64,000 bases of DNA from an uncultured Pseudomonadota bacterium. GTDB lineage: Bacteria; Myxococcota_A; UBA796; GCA-2862545. The DNA is taken from assembly GCA_913061235.1 (NCBI GenBank), contig CAJXTB010000013.1, positions 114,537 through 178,536 on the forward strand, in the 5' to 3' direction. Shown here in pieces: positions 17,111 to 24,940 of the stretch. Position 1 is the stretch's first letter; each line of letters opens with the position of its first letter. A program made the position numbers and the translations under genes. Under the pieces are notes generated by a model. The model saw nothing but the letters and a program-made list of their open reading frames with translations. It was not told the origin of the DNA and made no database searches.

Positions 17111-18528
17111 GGGGTCAAGACGAGTCTTGGCACACGGCAGCGGTCGGCGATTTCACGCTCCGCTCTGTTGCTGCACAAGTCGTCTGTACAGGCGTTGCTG
17201 CTCTCAAACACCACCCACTGGTTGCTGACGGAAGCGGGTCGCAGGGACAGTCCATGGTTTGGCCAAGTGCCGCTCGACCAGTTGTTGTACATCGTAGTGA
17301 CGTCGATGGTCTGCCAGTTCTCCGCAGCGACTGGGGTGATTGACCCGCTGTACGATGCTGTCGACGGTCGATTTGCCCACCAGAGTCGGTCGTTGTCGCG
17401 GCCTGTTCCGGTGTTTCGGTAGTCCCAGCTGCCAGTGATTCGGTCGACGTAGAAGTTCGCGGTGGAGCCACTGGTGCGGGTCTGGCGGAACAGCTCAACG
17501 GAAGCGCCTGTGACGCCCCCGGGCAGGCCGGCGATGTCGAACTCGATGAGCGACAAGTAGGTGTCTCCCCAGCCGCCAATCAGGAGGAAGTTGTTGTTGG
17601 ACCCGCCACCGGGCGTCTGCGCAACGCCGTCGTAGGCATAGACGCTGGTGGTCCAGATGTCGTCTCCGCCTTGGTCTTCCGACAAGACGATTGTGCACTC
17701 GCTTGCGACCGAGGTGGCGGTTTCCCCACGCAAGAGCGGTGTGCCGGCGCTCACCTGCATGCAGGTTGGAACGTTCGCATTGGCGCGGATGGTGCCATTG
17801 CTCTGCACAGTCGCACCCGGTCCAACGTCTGTGCTGCGCCCAATACGTGCATTTGAACCCACGACTGCCGCGGTGCCGACCTGTGAGCCTCGACGAATTC
17901 GTGCGCCGGTTCCTACTTCCGCAAAAGCGCTCACGCCGGTCTCTGGACCGAGCACGGTGCCTGACTCCACAACAGCGCAGGTGTCGATAATCGCGCTTCG
18001 AGCAACGACAACACTGCCGTCTACGGTCGCTGCGGCAGCGACGCGACTGAGACTGCCAAGCACAGTGCCGCTGCCCACAGATGCGCCCTGTTCAATGACG
18101 ACTGCGTAGCCAATGGCGGAGCCGAGTCCGATGGCGGCATCCGCACCGACTTGGACGTTGCGGGCAAGTCCAACGTCGTCTCCGATATCTGCCCGGTCAC
18201 CCACTTGGACGCGTCGACCAATGACCACGTCATTGCCGATGATGGCCGCCTCACCAATGCGGCTACGAGCGCCGATGGTGGTGTTGGAGCCTATCGAGGC
18301 GTTGTCGTCGACGACCACGCCTTCGCGAATGTCAACGCCCGAGCCGAGGGTGGCGGTGGGGGAAACGGTGGCTGTGACGTCGACGCATGCGTCCCCGTGG
18401 CCATCCCCGTTGTCGTCGGTCTGGTCGGGGTTGGACAGGCCAGGGCAGTTGTCGGAGCCGTCCGCGTCGTCAAATCCGTCGAGGTCGACGTCCGCTGCCA
18501 AACCGAGCGCAATCCACAATACCCACAT
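17107..18528 (-). CDS. Secreted LbH hexapeptide-solenoid protein with C-terminal DNRLRE domain
   Basis: The 473-residue product has a short signal peptide (MWVLWIALGLAAD), then a thrombospondin type 3-like calcium-binding segment (DVDLDGFDDADGSDNCP... DNGDGHGDACVDV), then an LbH solenoid (about 50-270) with family signatures GYAVVIEQGASVG and VLGPETGVSAFAEVG followed by TGARIRRG and ARIGR. The C-terminal 190 residues have the features of a DNRLRE (CBM96-like) domain: NNFLLIGGWGDTYLSLIEFD, a W-x-x-R-P-S segment, WQTIDVTTMYNNWSSG and HGLSLRP. Such domains occur in carbohydrate-binding surface proteins. GGAGG precedes the ATG. The protein is probably exported and displayed; the ligand is unknown. 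Confidence 0.8.
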   Translation of the reverse strand: MWVLWIALGLAADVDLDGFDDADGSDNCPGLSNPDQTDDNGDGHGDACVDVTATVSPTATLGSGVDIREGVVVDDNASIGSNTTIGARSRIGEAAIIGNDVVIGRRVQVGDRADIGDDVGLARNVQVGADAAIGLGSAIGYAVVIEQGASVGSGTVLGSLSRVAAAATVDGSVVVARSAIIDTCAVVESGTVLGPETGVSAFAEVGTGARIRRGSQVGTAAVVGSNARIGRSTDVGPGATVQSNGTIRANANVPTCMQVSAGTPLLRGETATSVASECTIVLSEDQGGDDIWTTSVYAYDGVAQTPGGGSNNNFLLIGGWGDTYLSLIEFDIAGLPGGVTGASVELFRQTRTSGSTANFYVDRITGSWDYRNTGTGRDNDRLWWANRPSTASYSGSITPVAAENWQTIDVTTMYNNWSSGTWPNHGLSLRPASVSNQWVVFESSNACTDDLCSNRAEREIADRCRVPRLVLTP

Positions 18529-18635
18529 GGCGTCCTCCTCCTGGCCAGAGCAAGATTACAGCCACGTCTCGGACGTTCAAAGCGGTTTCTCGGGGTGCAA
18601 TGAAATGCAACACCCCACCGACTTTGTGCGGTGGT

Positions 18636-19028
18636 TCAGGACTTGCCGAGGCGCCTGGCCACAATGTCCGCACCGCTAAGCTTGGCGAGTTCGGCTGCGT
18701 AGGCAGCGTTGTCGAACGGCTGACCGCTGGTCAGGATAGCGACCATCTGGCGCATCAACACATCGATGACGGCGTGAACAGCCACATGTCGGTTGAGTCC
18801 GTCTCCGGTCAGTCGGTCCACTGTTGCTGCTGTGATGGCCGGCTCGCCCAGAGCCACCTGGTCTTCGACGGCGACATGCATACGGCTGTGCATCTCATTG
18901 GGCGTCTTGATGTGAATCATGGGATTCGGATTGTCGGTGTGCCAGTCATGCACGAGCGCATGGCGTGCGGACTCGGACAAGGTCAACCAGATGGATGGGT
19001 CAGGAGCGGTTGCGGGGTCGTGTGACAT
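18636..19028 (-). CDS. Small conserved protein, DUF1841-like
   Basis: This 130-residue soluble protein contains HTDNPNPMIHIKTPNEMHSR, MHVAVEDQVALGEP and RHVAVHAVIDVLMRQM. The arrangement of N-P, His-Met helix, an E-D-Q, and a later R-H-x-A-x-H-A resembles the DUF1841 pattern, but that is from memory and the match is loose. Conserved histidines on helices could bind a metal (inference). No signal peptide. It is transcribed divergently from the TetR gene at 19101, and the space between contains the paired operator-like sequences, so both may share regulation. Confidence 0.55.
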   Translation of the reverse strand: MSHDPATAPDPSIWLTLSESARHALVHDWHTDNPNPMIHIKTPNEMHSRMHVAVEDQVALGEPAITAATVDRLTGDGLNRHVAVHAVIDVLMRQMVAILTSGQPFDNAAYAAELAKLSGADIVARRLGKS

Positions 19029-19052
19029 GGGTGCAGTCTAGCACTCTAAAAG

Positions 19053-19105
19053 AAACAATCAGTAGTGACGGTTTCTCCACCCTCTGCTAAACAGTCAGTA
19101 ATGAC
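19053..19105 (+). promoter_or_regulatory. Two direct operator-like repeats before the TetR gene
   Basis: AAACAATCAGTAGTGAC (19053-19069) and AAACAGTCAGTAATGAC (19089-19105) differ at two of 17 positions and are 36 bases apart. Each has internal dyad symmetry: TCA-n4-TGA in the first and AGTCA-GTAA-TGACT in the second. The second copy covers the ATG of the TetR gene at 19101. Placement and symmetry suggest autoregulation, possibly with effects on the divergent gene at 18636-19028. Confidence 0.5.
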
Positions 19106-19709
19106 TTCTTCAACACGACCCCTGCAAGCCCGCGCCGAAGATACCCGCGCCGCGCTGCTTCAAGCAACGCTACAAACACTGCTAGACGTTGGATACGGCG
19201 GCACCTCCACCGCTGCTGTCTGCCGACGAGCCGGAGTGGCTCGGGGCACGCTGCTCTACCACTTCCGTACCCGCGACAAGATGCTGGTTGCGGCCTTGGA
19301 GCACGTTCTTGAGGCGCGGGTCGAGGCGTTTGTTCAGGCGCGGCGGGGCAGGGTGCTTCCGGCGGTGGATGTCCTGCTCATGGAATTGTGGGAGCAGTGG
19401 CAGGGCCCGCCGTTCATTGCTTGGCTGGAGCTGGCCGTGGCGTCGCGCACGAGTCCGTCGCTGCGAGGGGCCATGCAGCCCATGATGGCGCGCTTTGATG
19501 CCCTGGTCCTTCAGGCCTTCGAGGAACTGGACCCCGTGACCGGAGTGCCGGACGAGCTCAAGTCTGGAGTACCGTTCTTCGTATTCTCGGTGTTCAACGG
19601 TCTGGCGGTGGGCCAGTGCTACGGCGAGACGGGACAGTCAGAGCCGGTGTTGAGCATGCTCACTGTGTTGGCCGCTGCCTGGGGAACATCCGGGGCGGAA
19701 CATGTCTGA
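19101..19709 (+). CDS. TetR family transcriptional regulator
   Basis: The 202-residue product has the TetR N-terminal helix-turn-helix (about 5-55): TRAALLQATLQTLLDVGYGG, then AVCRRAGVARGTLLYHFRTRDKML. The C-terminal part is a variable helical ligand domain. I chose ATG 19101 because it starts the conserved domain at a normal distance; a GTG at 19065 adds 12 residues. Its last eight bases overlap the hydroxylase-family gene at 19702, so regulator and enzyme are co-transcribed. The operator-like repeats at 19053-19105 would allow self-repression. The probable ligand is a lipid or hydrocarbon related to the enzyme's substrate (inference). Confidence 0.88.
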   Translation: MTSSTRPLQARAEDTRAALLQATLQTLLDVGYGGTSTAAVCRRAGVARGTLLYHFRTRDKMLVAALEHVLEARVEAFVQARRGRVLPAVDVLLMELWEQWQGPPFIAWLELAVASRTSPSLRGAMQPMMARFDALVLQAFEELDPVTGVPDELKSGVPFFVFSVFNGLAVGQCYGETGQSEPVLSMLTVLAAAWGTSGAEHV

Positions 19710-20748
19710 GGGCCAGCTGCTCTCCATTGGATTTGCGATGTTCGCCGTGCTCATCGGCCTGGAGTTCGCTTGGTCCCGCATGCGGGCAGACGGCGGCTAC
19801 GGGCTGTCGCAGGTGGTGGCAAACATTGGGCATGGTGCGTTGTTTCAGGTCTTTGATGGCTTCACCAAGGCCCTGCTCGTCGTCCCATTCCTGGTTGTGG
19901 CAAGCCTGACTCCAGCGACCCTCCCCATCGATTCGCCGTGGACGTGGCTGGTGGGCCTCATCGCGTACGACTTTCAGAGCTACTGGCGGCACCGTCATCA
20001 CCACCAGGTTGGCGTGTTGTGGGCCATTCACGCAGTGCACCACGCCGCCACCGAGTTCAACCTGGCTGCGGCCCTGCGTCAGGCGCTGTTTCAGAACCTG
20101 GTGGCCTGGATCTGGGCCCTTCCGCTGGCACTCTTCCTTCCGCTGGAAGTCATTGTGGGCCTTGTGGTCTTCGACCTGCTGTACCAGTTCCTCCAGCACA
20201 CTCGGTATGTGCCGAAGCTCGGCCCGCTTGAGTGGGTGTTCAACACGCCGTCCCACCACCGGGTCCATCACGGCACCCAGCCGAAGTACCTAGACCGCAA
20301 CTACGGCGGCATCTTCATTGTCTGGGACCGCCTGTTCGGCACCTTTCAGGAGGAGGAAGAGGAACCCGTCGTGGGGCTCACCACGCCGTTTCGACAGACC
20401 AATCCGCTGTGGGACAACCTGGTCTTCTGGCGCGACCTGTCTCGGGCGACCGCTCTGGCGCCGTCCTGGAGGCACCGTCTACACGTGCTGTTTGGGCCTC
20501 CGATACACGCCGAGAGTCTGCTCTCGGCAGCTCGGCATGCGCAGCCCGAGGTCGACAGTCGGACTCAGAAGGACGTACCTGCATGGCCCGTCCGGTCTGG
20601 CATCGCGGCGCTGACCTTTGCGCCGGTCCCGTGGCTGCTCGCGGGCCTGGCGTGGGTACCGCCGGAAGAGCTTGCAGCGCGTGTGGCTCTAGGGCTGCTC
20701 ATCCTGCTGTTGGCGGTTGCGTCGGCCTCTCTGCTCCGGCTGCGTTGA
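19702..20748 (+). CDS. Fatty acid hydroxylase / sterol desaturase family membrane enzyme
   Basis: This is a 348-residue membrane protein with hydrophobic helices near residues 5-25, 50-75, 80-95, 135-165 and a C-terminal pair (300-345). The di-iron histidine motifs are present: HRHHHQ near 96, HAVHH near 112, and HHRVHHG near 193, followed by NYGGIFIVWDRLFGTF, a very typical ending of the family's catalytic domain. The family inserts oxygen into lipids (hydroxylation or desaturation) in the membrane. The C-terminal extra helices are an addition seen in some members. ATG 19702 overlaps the TetR stop. The specific substrate is not predictable. Confidence 0.87.
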   Translation: MSEGQLLSIGFAMFAVLIGLEFAWSRMRADGGYGLSQVVANIGHGALFQVFDGFTKALLVVPFLVVASLTPATLPIDSPWTWLVGLIAYDFQSYWRHRHHHQVGVLWAIHAVHHAATEFNLAAALRQALFQNLVAWIWALPLALFLPLEVIVGLVVFDLLYQFLQHTRYVPKLGPLEWVFNTPSHHRVHHGTQPKYLDRNYGGIFIVWDRLFGTFQEEEEEPVVGLTTPFRQTNPLWDNLVFWRDLSRATALAPSWRHRLHVLFGPPIHAESLLSAARHAQPEVDSRTQKDVPAWPVRSGIAALTFAPVPWLLAGLAWVPPEELAARVALGLLILLLAVASASLLRLR

Positions 20749-20931
20749 CTGTGGGGTCGCTGTCGCTTTGGCGCTTCTCATCGAGTGGATGACGGTTGCG
20801 GCGACGACGCTGCTTCAGCGTAGGACGTGGCCGACTTCGGATAGGTGCGGCGACATGACCTTCTCAGATCTGTAGCGGATGCCCCGACCTCAAATGTTAT
20901 CTTTGTGATTCAAGGGAGAAAGTCATGCGCA

Positions 20932-22221
20932 GTGGGTTGTTTTTTTCTATTGGTGTTTCCACAGCTCGCTCTCGCGGCGCCCATGGAGATGACCTACAGC
21001 GCGCGATTGTTGGACTCTATTGGAGAGCCGATTGAGGGAAGCGTCGTGCTCCAGGTGAATCTGTGCACCAGCGAAATCGACTCGTCGGCCGACTGGACAG
21101 ACACCTTCTCGGTGTCGGCTACCGGTGGCTATGTCAGTCTGGTCTTGGGCTCTGGCTCGCAGACGCTGTCGACCGAGCTGTTCGCTACGGGTGAAGTGTG
21201 GGCCGAGACCAAGATTGGCGTTCAAGTGGTGGGGCCGCGGCAGCGCCTGACTTCTGTTCCGTCCGCCGCAGTGGCTTGGGGAGTTCGTATGGAGTCGTCA
21301 CCGGGTCAGACCGCCTGCCTTGGCCGAGATGGCGAGCTATTCTACGACACCACGCTTCAGACGCTGCGATTCTGTGACGGGGCCAACTGGCAGAGCATCG
21401 TCACCGGAACACAGATCGGTGAGGTTGCTGGGGCGGCACAGTGGACCGATGGCACGACGGCCACTTCGTGCGAGACCTACCGGCGGCCGGATTCACCGTA
21501 CAAGTACGCGGGTACTACCGGCAATGGGCAGTACCGCATCGACCCCGATGGTTCGGGCGGCGTGGCCCCATTTGTCGTGCAGTGCGACATGACCACCCAG
21601 GACGGCGGGTGGATGAACCTGTCGTTGTCCAGTGCTGGCTCGGACGACGTGTACGCCATGCATGGTCTCAACTCCCCGCTGAGTCGGTCCGGAGACCAGG
21701 CGCGTCACTACCAACACATCGCGAGCACAGATGGCTTCAGCAGCGTTGAGTTCACCCACAATGGCTCTATCGGAAGCGACACGACACAGAACATCACCTT
21801 CACGAATCCGGCGACGGGCAGCAACTTCTCAGATGCTCAGCTCGATGCCATTCGCGCGTTGCTCAGCGAGCTGGGAGACGACACACGCATGGTCGCGGGT
21901 AGCGTGGACGGTCGAAACAGCACGCCCGAGTCCCATGAGATGAAGATCTCAGATGGCAACAACGCGAACTTTATCGTGACGACGTACTGCACGGAAGATG
22001 CGGATGAAACCGATACCTGGCACATCCTGCAGCCTGGCGTGAACAACGTGGACGACGCGGACATGGACTGCTCCCAAGGTGGCGCGACTACGTTCACCCA
22101 GCTCCCCGTCACGCACATCCTTCCGTCGCAAATCCAGATGGGCTGGTTCGCTTCGACCGGTGGAGAAGGCGGTGGTGGCGCGTTCTGGGGCTACGAGACG
22201 TCTACAATTCGCGTGCGCTGA
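20932..22221 (+). CDS. Secreted protein with fibrinogen-like module; start disturbed by a poly-T run
   Basis: The mature part (about 410 residues) has an N-terminal module shared with the genes at 27512 and 49563 (YSARLLDSIGEPIEGSVVL...PRQRLTSVP), then RFCDGANWQ, and a fibrinogen-like segment SCETYRRPDSPY...IDPDGSGG...VQCDMTTQDGGWM with the cysteines of that fold. The best-placed ATG (20925, with GGGAG upstream) encodes MRSGLFF but then leaves the frame at a run of seven T; removing one T would join it to LLVFPQLALA, a perfect signal peptide. In the present sequence only GTG 20932 gives an in-frame signal peptide (MGCFFLLVFPQLALA). Either slippage, phase variation or a sequence error is involved. 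The function is probably extracellular binding. Confidence 0.7.
   Translation: MGCFFLLVFPQLALAAPMEMTYSARLLDSIGEPIEGSVVLQVNLCTSEIDSSADWTDTFSVSATGGYVSLVLGSGSQTLSTELFATGEVWAETKIGVQVVGPRQRLTSVPSAAVAWGVRMESSPGQTACLGRDGELFYDTTLQTLRFCDGANWQSIVTGTQIGEVAGAAQWTDGTTATSCETYRRPDSPYKYAGTTGNGQYRIDPDGSGGVAPFVVQCDMTTQDGGWMNLSLSSAGSDDVYAMHGLNSPLSRSGDQARHYQHIASTDGFSSVEFTHNGSIGSDTTQNITFTNPATGSNFSDAQLDAIRALLSELGDDTRMVAGSVDGRNSTPESHEMKISDGNNANFIVTTYCTEDADETDTWHILQPGVNNVDDADMDCSQGGATTFTQLPVTHILPSQIQMGWFASTGGEGGGGAFWGYETSTIRVR
20940..20946 (+). other. Seven-T homopolymer inside a signal-peptide region
   Basis: Seven consecutive T follow codon 5 of the frame opened by ATG 20925. One T fewer would put that ATG in frame with the rest of the fibrinogen-like protein. 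Such tracts are known sites of slippage and also of sequencing error; the sequence alone cannot separate the two. Confidence 0.6.
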
Positions 22222-22420
22222 GCCTCAGCGGTCGCCAGCCGGGCAGGAACTGGCGCATTGCGGCTAGCTCTGGGTTTGGCTCGATGCGGGACTGCGGTTG
22301 TGACGGCATGGCTACGGCCAACTGCGTAGCGGGGGACATCCAGGCCAAGTCCACGAGTTGCTCGCGTTCCAGGTCTCGGTGTCGTAGCCATTCCAGACTC
22401 GCCGCGTCAACCGTCCCTAG
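22202..22420 (-). pseudogene. Remnant of a TetR family regulator gene (C-terminal part only)
   Basis: In the minus-strand frame ending at 22202, the residues LGTVDAASLEWLRHRDLERE, QLVDLAWMSPATQLAVA and PQSRIEPNPELAAM match, in order, LGAVEAASLDWLRHRDLDRE, QLVELALVSLATHIGVA and PQPGTQPDPELVDM at the end of the intact TetR protein at 24204-24857. Only about 70 residues remain and there is no start or DNA-binding part. Similarity begins exactly at the stop of the 22417-24072 gene, so that gene appears to have replaced or been inserted into a duplicated regulator. Confidence 0.75.
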
Positions 22421-24072
22421 CCGGCGCTGTGGTAGGTGCTCACCTCGTCTTCGGACTGCTTGGCCGAGACGACTGTGGTGCGCGCGAGGGCGTTCATCTG
22501 TTGGACCATGCTCGTGACGATTCCCTGGTAGGCCTCCGGACTCTTGGTTCCCAGCGCATCTGACACGTGGTCGACGGCGAGACGCTGGCGTTCGGTCTCG
22601 TCCTCTACCGAGCCCTTGCGCAGCGCCACGAGGCTTCCCTTGACGAACGACGCCACGGCATCGAACCGCTGATTGTGTTCGACCTCCCACGGACATGCGT
22701 CTTCGTTCTGAATGCGCGTGCGCAGCTGGTAAGCGGCGTCAAACATGCGGTATAGGTACTTGCTGCTGCGGTAAAACAGCTTGCCAGCCGGTGCGTCTGC
22801 GTAGTGGGCGCAGTCCTTGAGGAAGTCGCCGAACTGTTCGTTCAACGACTGGAGGAACTCGCCACCGGTCAGGCCGGCCAGCGCCGCCCCGGCGTCGTCG
22901 CCTTGTAGTCCAGCAACGATATGCTTGACTGCGCCTTCGCTGTGGTAGGCCTCGGCGGCGAAGAAGATGGCGTCAGACTGGGCTTTCTTGGCCTGTGCGC
23001 TCAACGAATCTACAATGACCGCGTTCGGAGGCTGCTTGGCGCGCTCGGCCCGCAACAGTGCTTGAATGCCACGAACTTTCTTCATGGACTTGTAGTACAG
23101 CTCGTTGCTGTGCCGCAGCAGCTCATCTGCGCTGTCTGTTTCGTAGTCGTGAAGGGCCTTTTGTAAGATGTAGACGGCATCTTCGGGGGCATCATCCACC
23201 GTTGGGCCACCTGGCGCCTGACACGCTCTCAGTAGCCGTGCGACGCCGATTTGGTAGATGGCATCTGCCTCTTCGTATTGATGAATCGTGGCTTTGCGCT
23301 CGCTGACGTCTTCAATGCCTTCGACCACCGCGTTCATGTGCTCTTGGTATGCGACTGGGCTCATGTACCGTCGAATCTTCACCAGCGACGCAACCTCTTG
23401 GTCGAGCGAGTCGCTTGTAGCGAGTCGGGCGCTGGGTTGGTCGATGCCTTTGTCGTTGCCCTGGGTGCCCTGGGCCACCTTGGCGTTGAGGTTCTCTTCG
23501 ACACCCAGGTAGTCCTTGGCGTACAGGTTGGTGTCGAAGACGGTGCCAGGCTGTTTTCCAAAGTCGGCGGCCACCTTCGCGTTGAACCAGCGCATGGCCT
23601 TGATGTCGCCATCCGAACCCGGAGTCGAGATGGTCAAGTCGTAGTCGGAGGTGATGTCCCGGCTGCCAACGGACTTCGCGAGTAGGGTCGGCCACTTCTT
23701 GCGCGCCTTCTCAATCAGGCCGTCGACATATGCCTTTCGGAAGTCCCAGAACGCCTGTCGCATGGAGACCGGGTAGGCTTCGTCGCCCCCCTGGTGAAGC
23801 TTCGACCATTGCGCCCCATTATGGGCCTTGTGCCACTTGATCCACTGATCGTGAGTCCAGTTCTTTGGCTGGAGCTGCGGCTGTTCGCGCCTGCTACGAA
23901 TTCGGTCTGCGTGGTCCTGCTGCTCGGGGGTCATGCCCGATGTGTACACCCGAGGCGGAGCAGGAGTAGCCTGTAGGTCGTCTTGCAGGTCGTCCTCTAG
24001 CGGTTCGCTTTGCCCTGCCTGGCCCTTCTGTTTCGCATGCTTTGGGGTCTGCTTCTGGCCTGCTTTGGGCAT
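22417..24072 (-). CDS. Nucleotidyltransferase-like protein of unknown role
   Basis: This 551-residue soluble protein has no signal peptide. The N-terminal 70 residues are Lys/Gln/Pro-rich and probably disordered. GSRDITSDYDLTI at about 136-148 is the G-S-x(n)-D-x-D motif of the DNA polymerase beta nucleotidyltransferase fold, and Asp180 in TVFDTNLYAKDY is a plausible third metal ligand. The remaining 350 residues are mainly charged helix. Similar domains occur in bacterial toxins and effectors that attach nucleotides to targets, as well as in tRNA and antibiotic enzymes, so the role is open. ATG 24072 is six bases after GGAG; the in-frame ATG at 24078 is too close to it. A TetR remnant abuts its 3' end. 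Confidence 0.6.
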   Translation of the reverse strand: MPKAGQKQTPKHAKQKGQAGQSEPLEDDLQDDLQATPAPPRVYTSGMTPEQQDHADRIRSRREQPQLQPKNWTHDQWIKWHKAHNGAQWSKLHQGGDEAYPVSMRQAFWDFRKAYVDGLIEKARKKWPTLLAKSVGSRDITSDYDLTISTPGSDGDIKAMRWFNAKVAADFGKQPGTVFDTNLYAKDYLGVEENLNAKVAQGTQGNDKGIDQPSARLATSDSLDQEVASLVKIRRYMSPVAYQEHMNAVVEGIEDVSERKATIHQYEEADAIYQIGVARLLRACQAPGGPTVDDAPEDAVYILQKALHDYETDSADELLRHSNELYYKSMKKVRGIQALLRAERAKQPPNAVIVDSLSAQAKKAQSDAIFFAAEAYHSEGAVKHIVAGLQGDDAGAALAGLTGGEFLQSLNEQFGDFLKDCAHYADAPAGKLFYRSSKYLYRMFDAAYQLRTRIQNEDACPWEVEHNQRFDAVASFVKGSLVALRKGSVEDETERQRLAVDHVSDALGTKSPEAYQGIVTSMVQQMNALARTTVVSAKQSEDEVSTYHSAG

Positions 24073-24203
24073 TGTCATCTCCGTTGAAGCCTGACTCTAG
24101 CATTTGGCTGTGAGCCGCATCGGCACTTTACTTGGGTGGTGGCAGGGACGACGCTATCGTGGGGTGAACATTCCAAGCGCTTTCCCCCATGGACGTCACC
24201 GAT

Positions 24204-24857
24204 TCAAGTCGGCATCACCAGGCGCATCACCATGTCCACTAGCTCGGGGTCTGGCTGAGTACCGGGTTGCGGGTCAGACGTCCTCGCTACGCCGATATGT
24301 GTGGCCAGGGAGACCAAGGCGAGCTCCACGAGCTGCTCACGGTCTAGGTCTCGGTGACGGAGCCAGTCAAGGCTTGCCGCCTCCACCGCACCGAGCCAGG
24401 ACCGGGCCGCCACCCGGTAGATCGGTGACGGTTCCGAGATACCGATTCCTGCCATGACCTTGTCGGCGATGGCTTCCCGGGTCCGCTCCGTGACTGCGAG
24501 AACCTTAGGGTCTGCGCCCAATCCACCGTGCATGAGGGCGAGGAACGCCTGGTCCCGCTCGTCGACGTAAGACAAGTAGGCTTCGATGCCAGCACGCGCG
24601 CGCGCGAGCCCCGGCACGCCCTGTGGGGCTTCAATCGCGTCTGTGAGTTGGCCGGCGGCAAGCTCCACGACCGCGGCGTAGAAGTCCTTCTTGCTGCCAA
24701 AGTAGTGGTACAGCAAGCCTTTTGAGACACCGGCGAGGGTAGCTATCTCGGAGATTTCTATGTCTTCGTACGACCGTGTGCTGAACAGCTTCAATCCCAG
24801 ATCGAGAAGTTGTTTACGGCGTTCTTCAGTCGGTAATCGACGTGGGGCGTTGGGCAT
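24204..24857 (-). CDS. TetR family transcriptional regulator
   Basis: The 217-residue protein has the TetR DNA-binding domain (about 8-58): RRKQLLDLGLKLFSTRSYED, ISEIATLAGVSKGLLYHYFG, SKKDFY. It is transcribed away from the PF10118-type hydrolase gene at 24941, with two palindromic 15-base sites between them, which strongly suggests control of both. The ligand-binding half is helical and unassigned. A fragment highly similar to its C-terminus persists at 22202-22420, showing that a second copy once existed. Confidence 0.9.
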   Translation of the reverse strand: MPNAPRRLPTEERRKQLLDLGLKLFSTRSYEDIEISEIATLAGVSKGLLYHYFGSKKDFYAAVVELAAGQLTDAIEAPQGVPGLARARAGIEAYLSYVDERDQAFLALMHGGLGADPKVLAVTERTREAIADKVMAGIGISEPSPIYRVAARSWLGAVEAASLDWLRHRDLDREQLVELALVSLATHIGVARTSDPQPGTQPDPELVDMVMRLVMPT

Positions 24858-24880
24858 GTCTAGCTGTATCTGTCGGCGCT

Positions 24881-24930
24881 TATTGACACCAGTTCAATAA
24901 GCTCCTACACCTTAGTTGAATCCAGGTCAA
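24881..24930. promoter_or_regulatory. Two TetR-type operators between divergent genes
   Basis: TTGACACCAGTTCAA (24883-24897) and TTGAATCCAGGTCAA (24916-24930) share the consensus TTGA-n2-CCAG-n-TCAA, with TTGA/TCAA arms; the first extends to TATTGA/TCAATA. Their starts are 33 bases apart, three helical turns. They fill the 83-base gap between TetR and hydrolase genes and end 10 bases before the hydrolase ATG, so binding would block both promoters. Confidence 0.72.
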
Positions 24931-24940
24931 TAGGAGCGAC

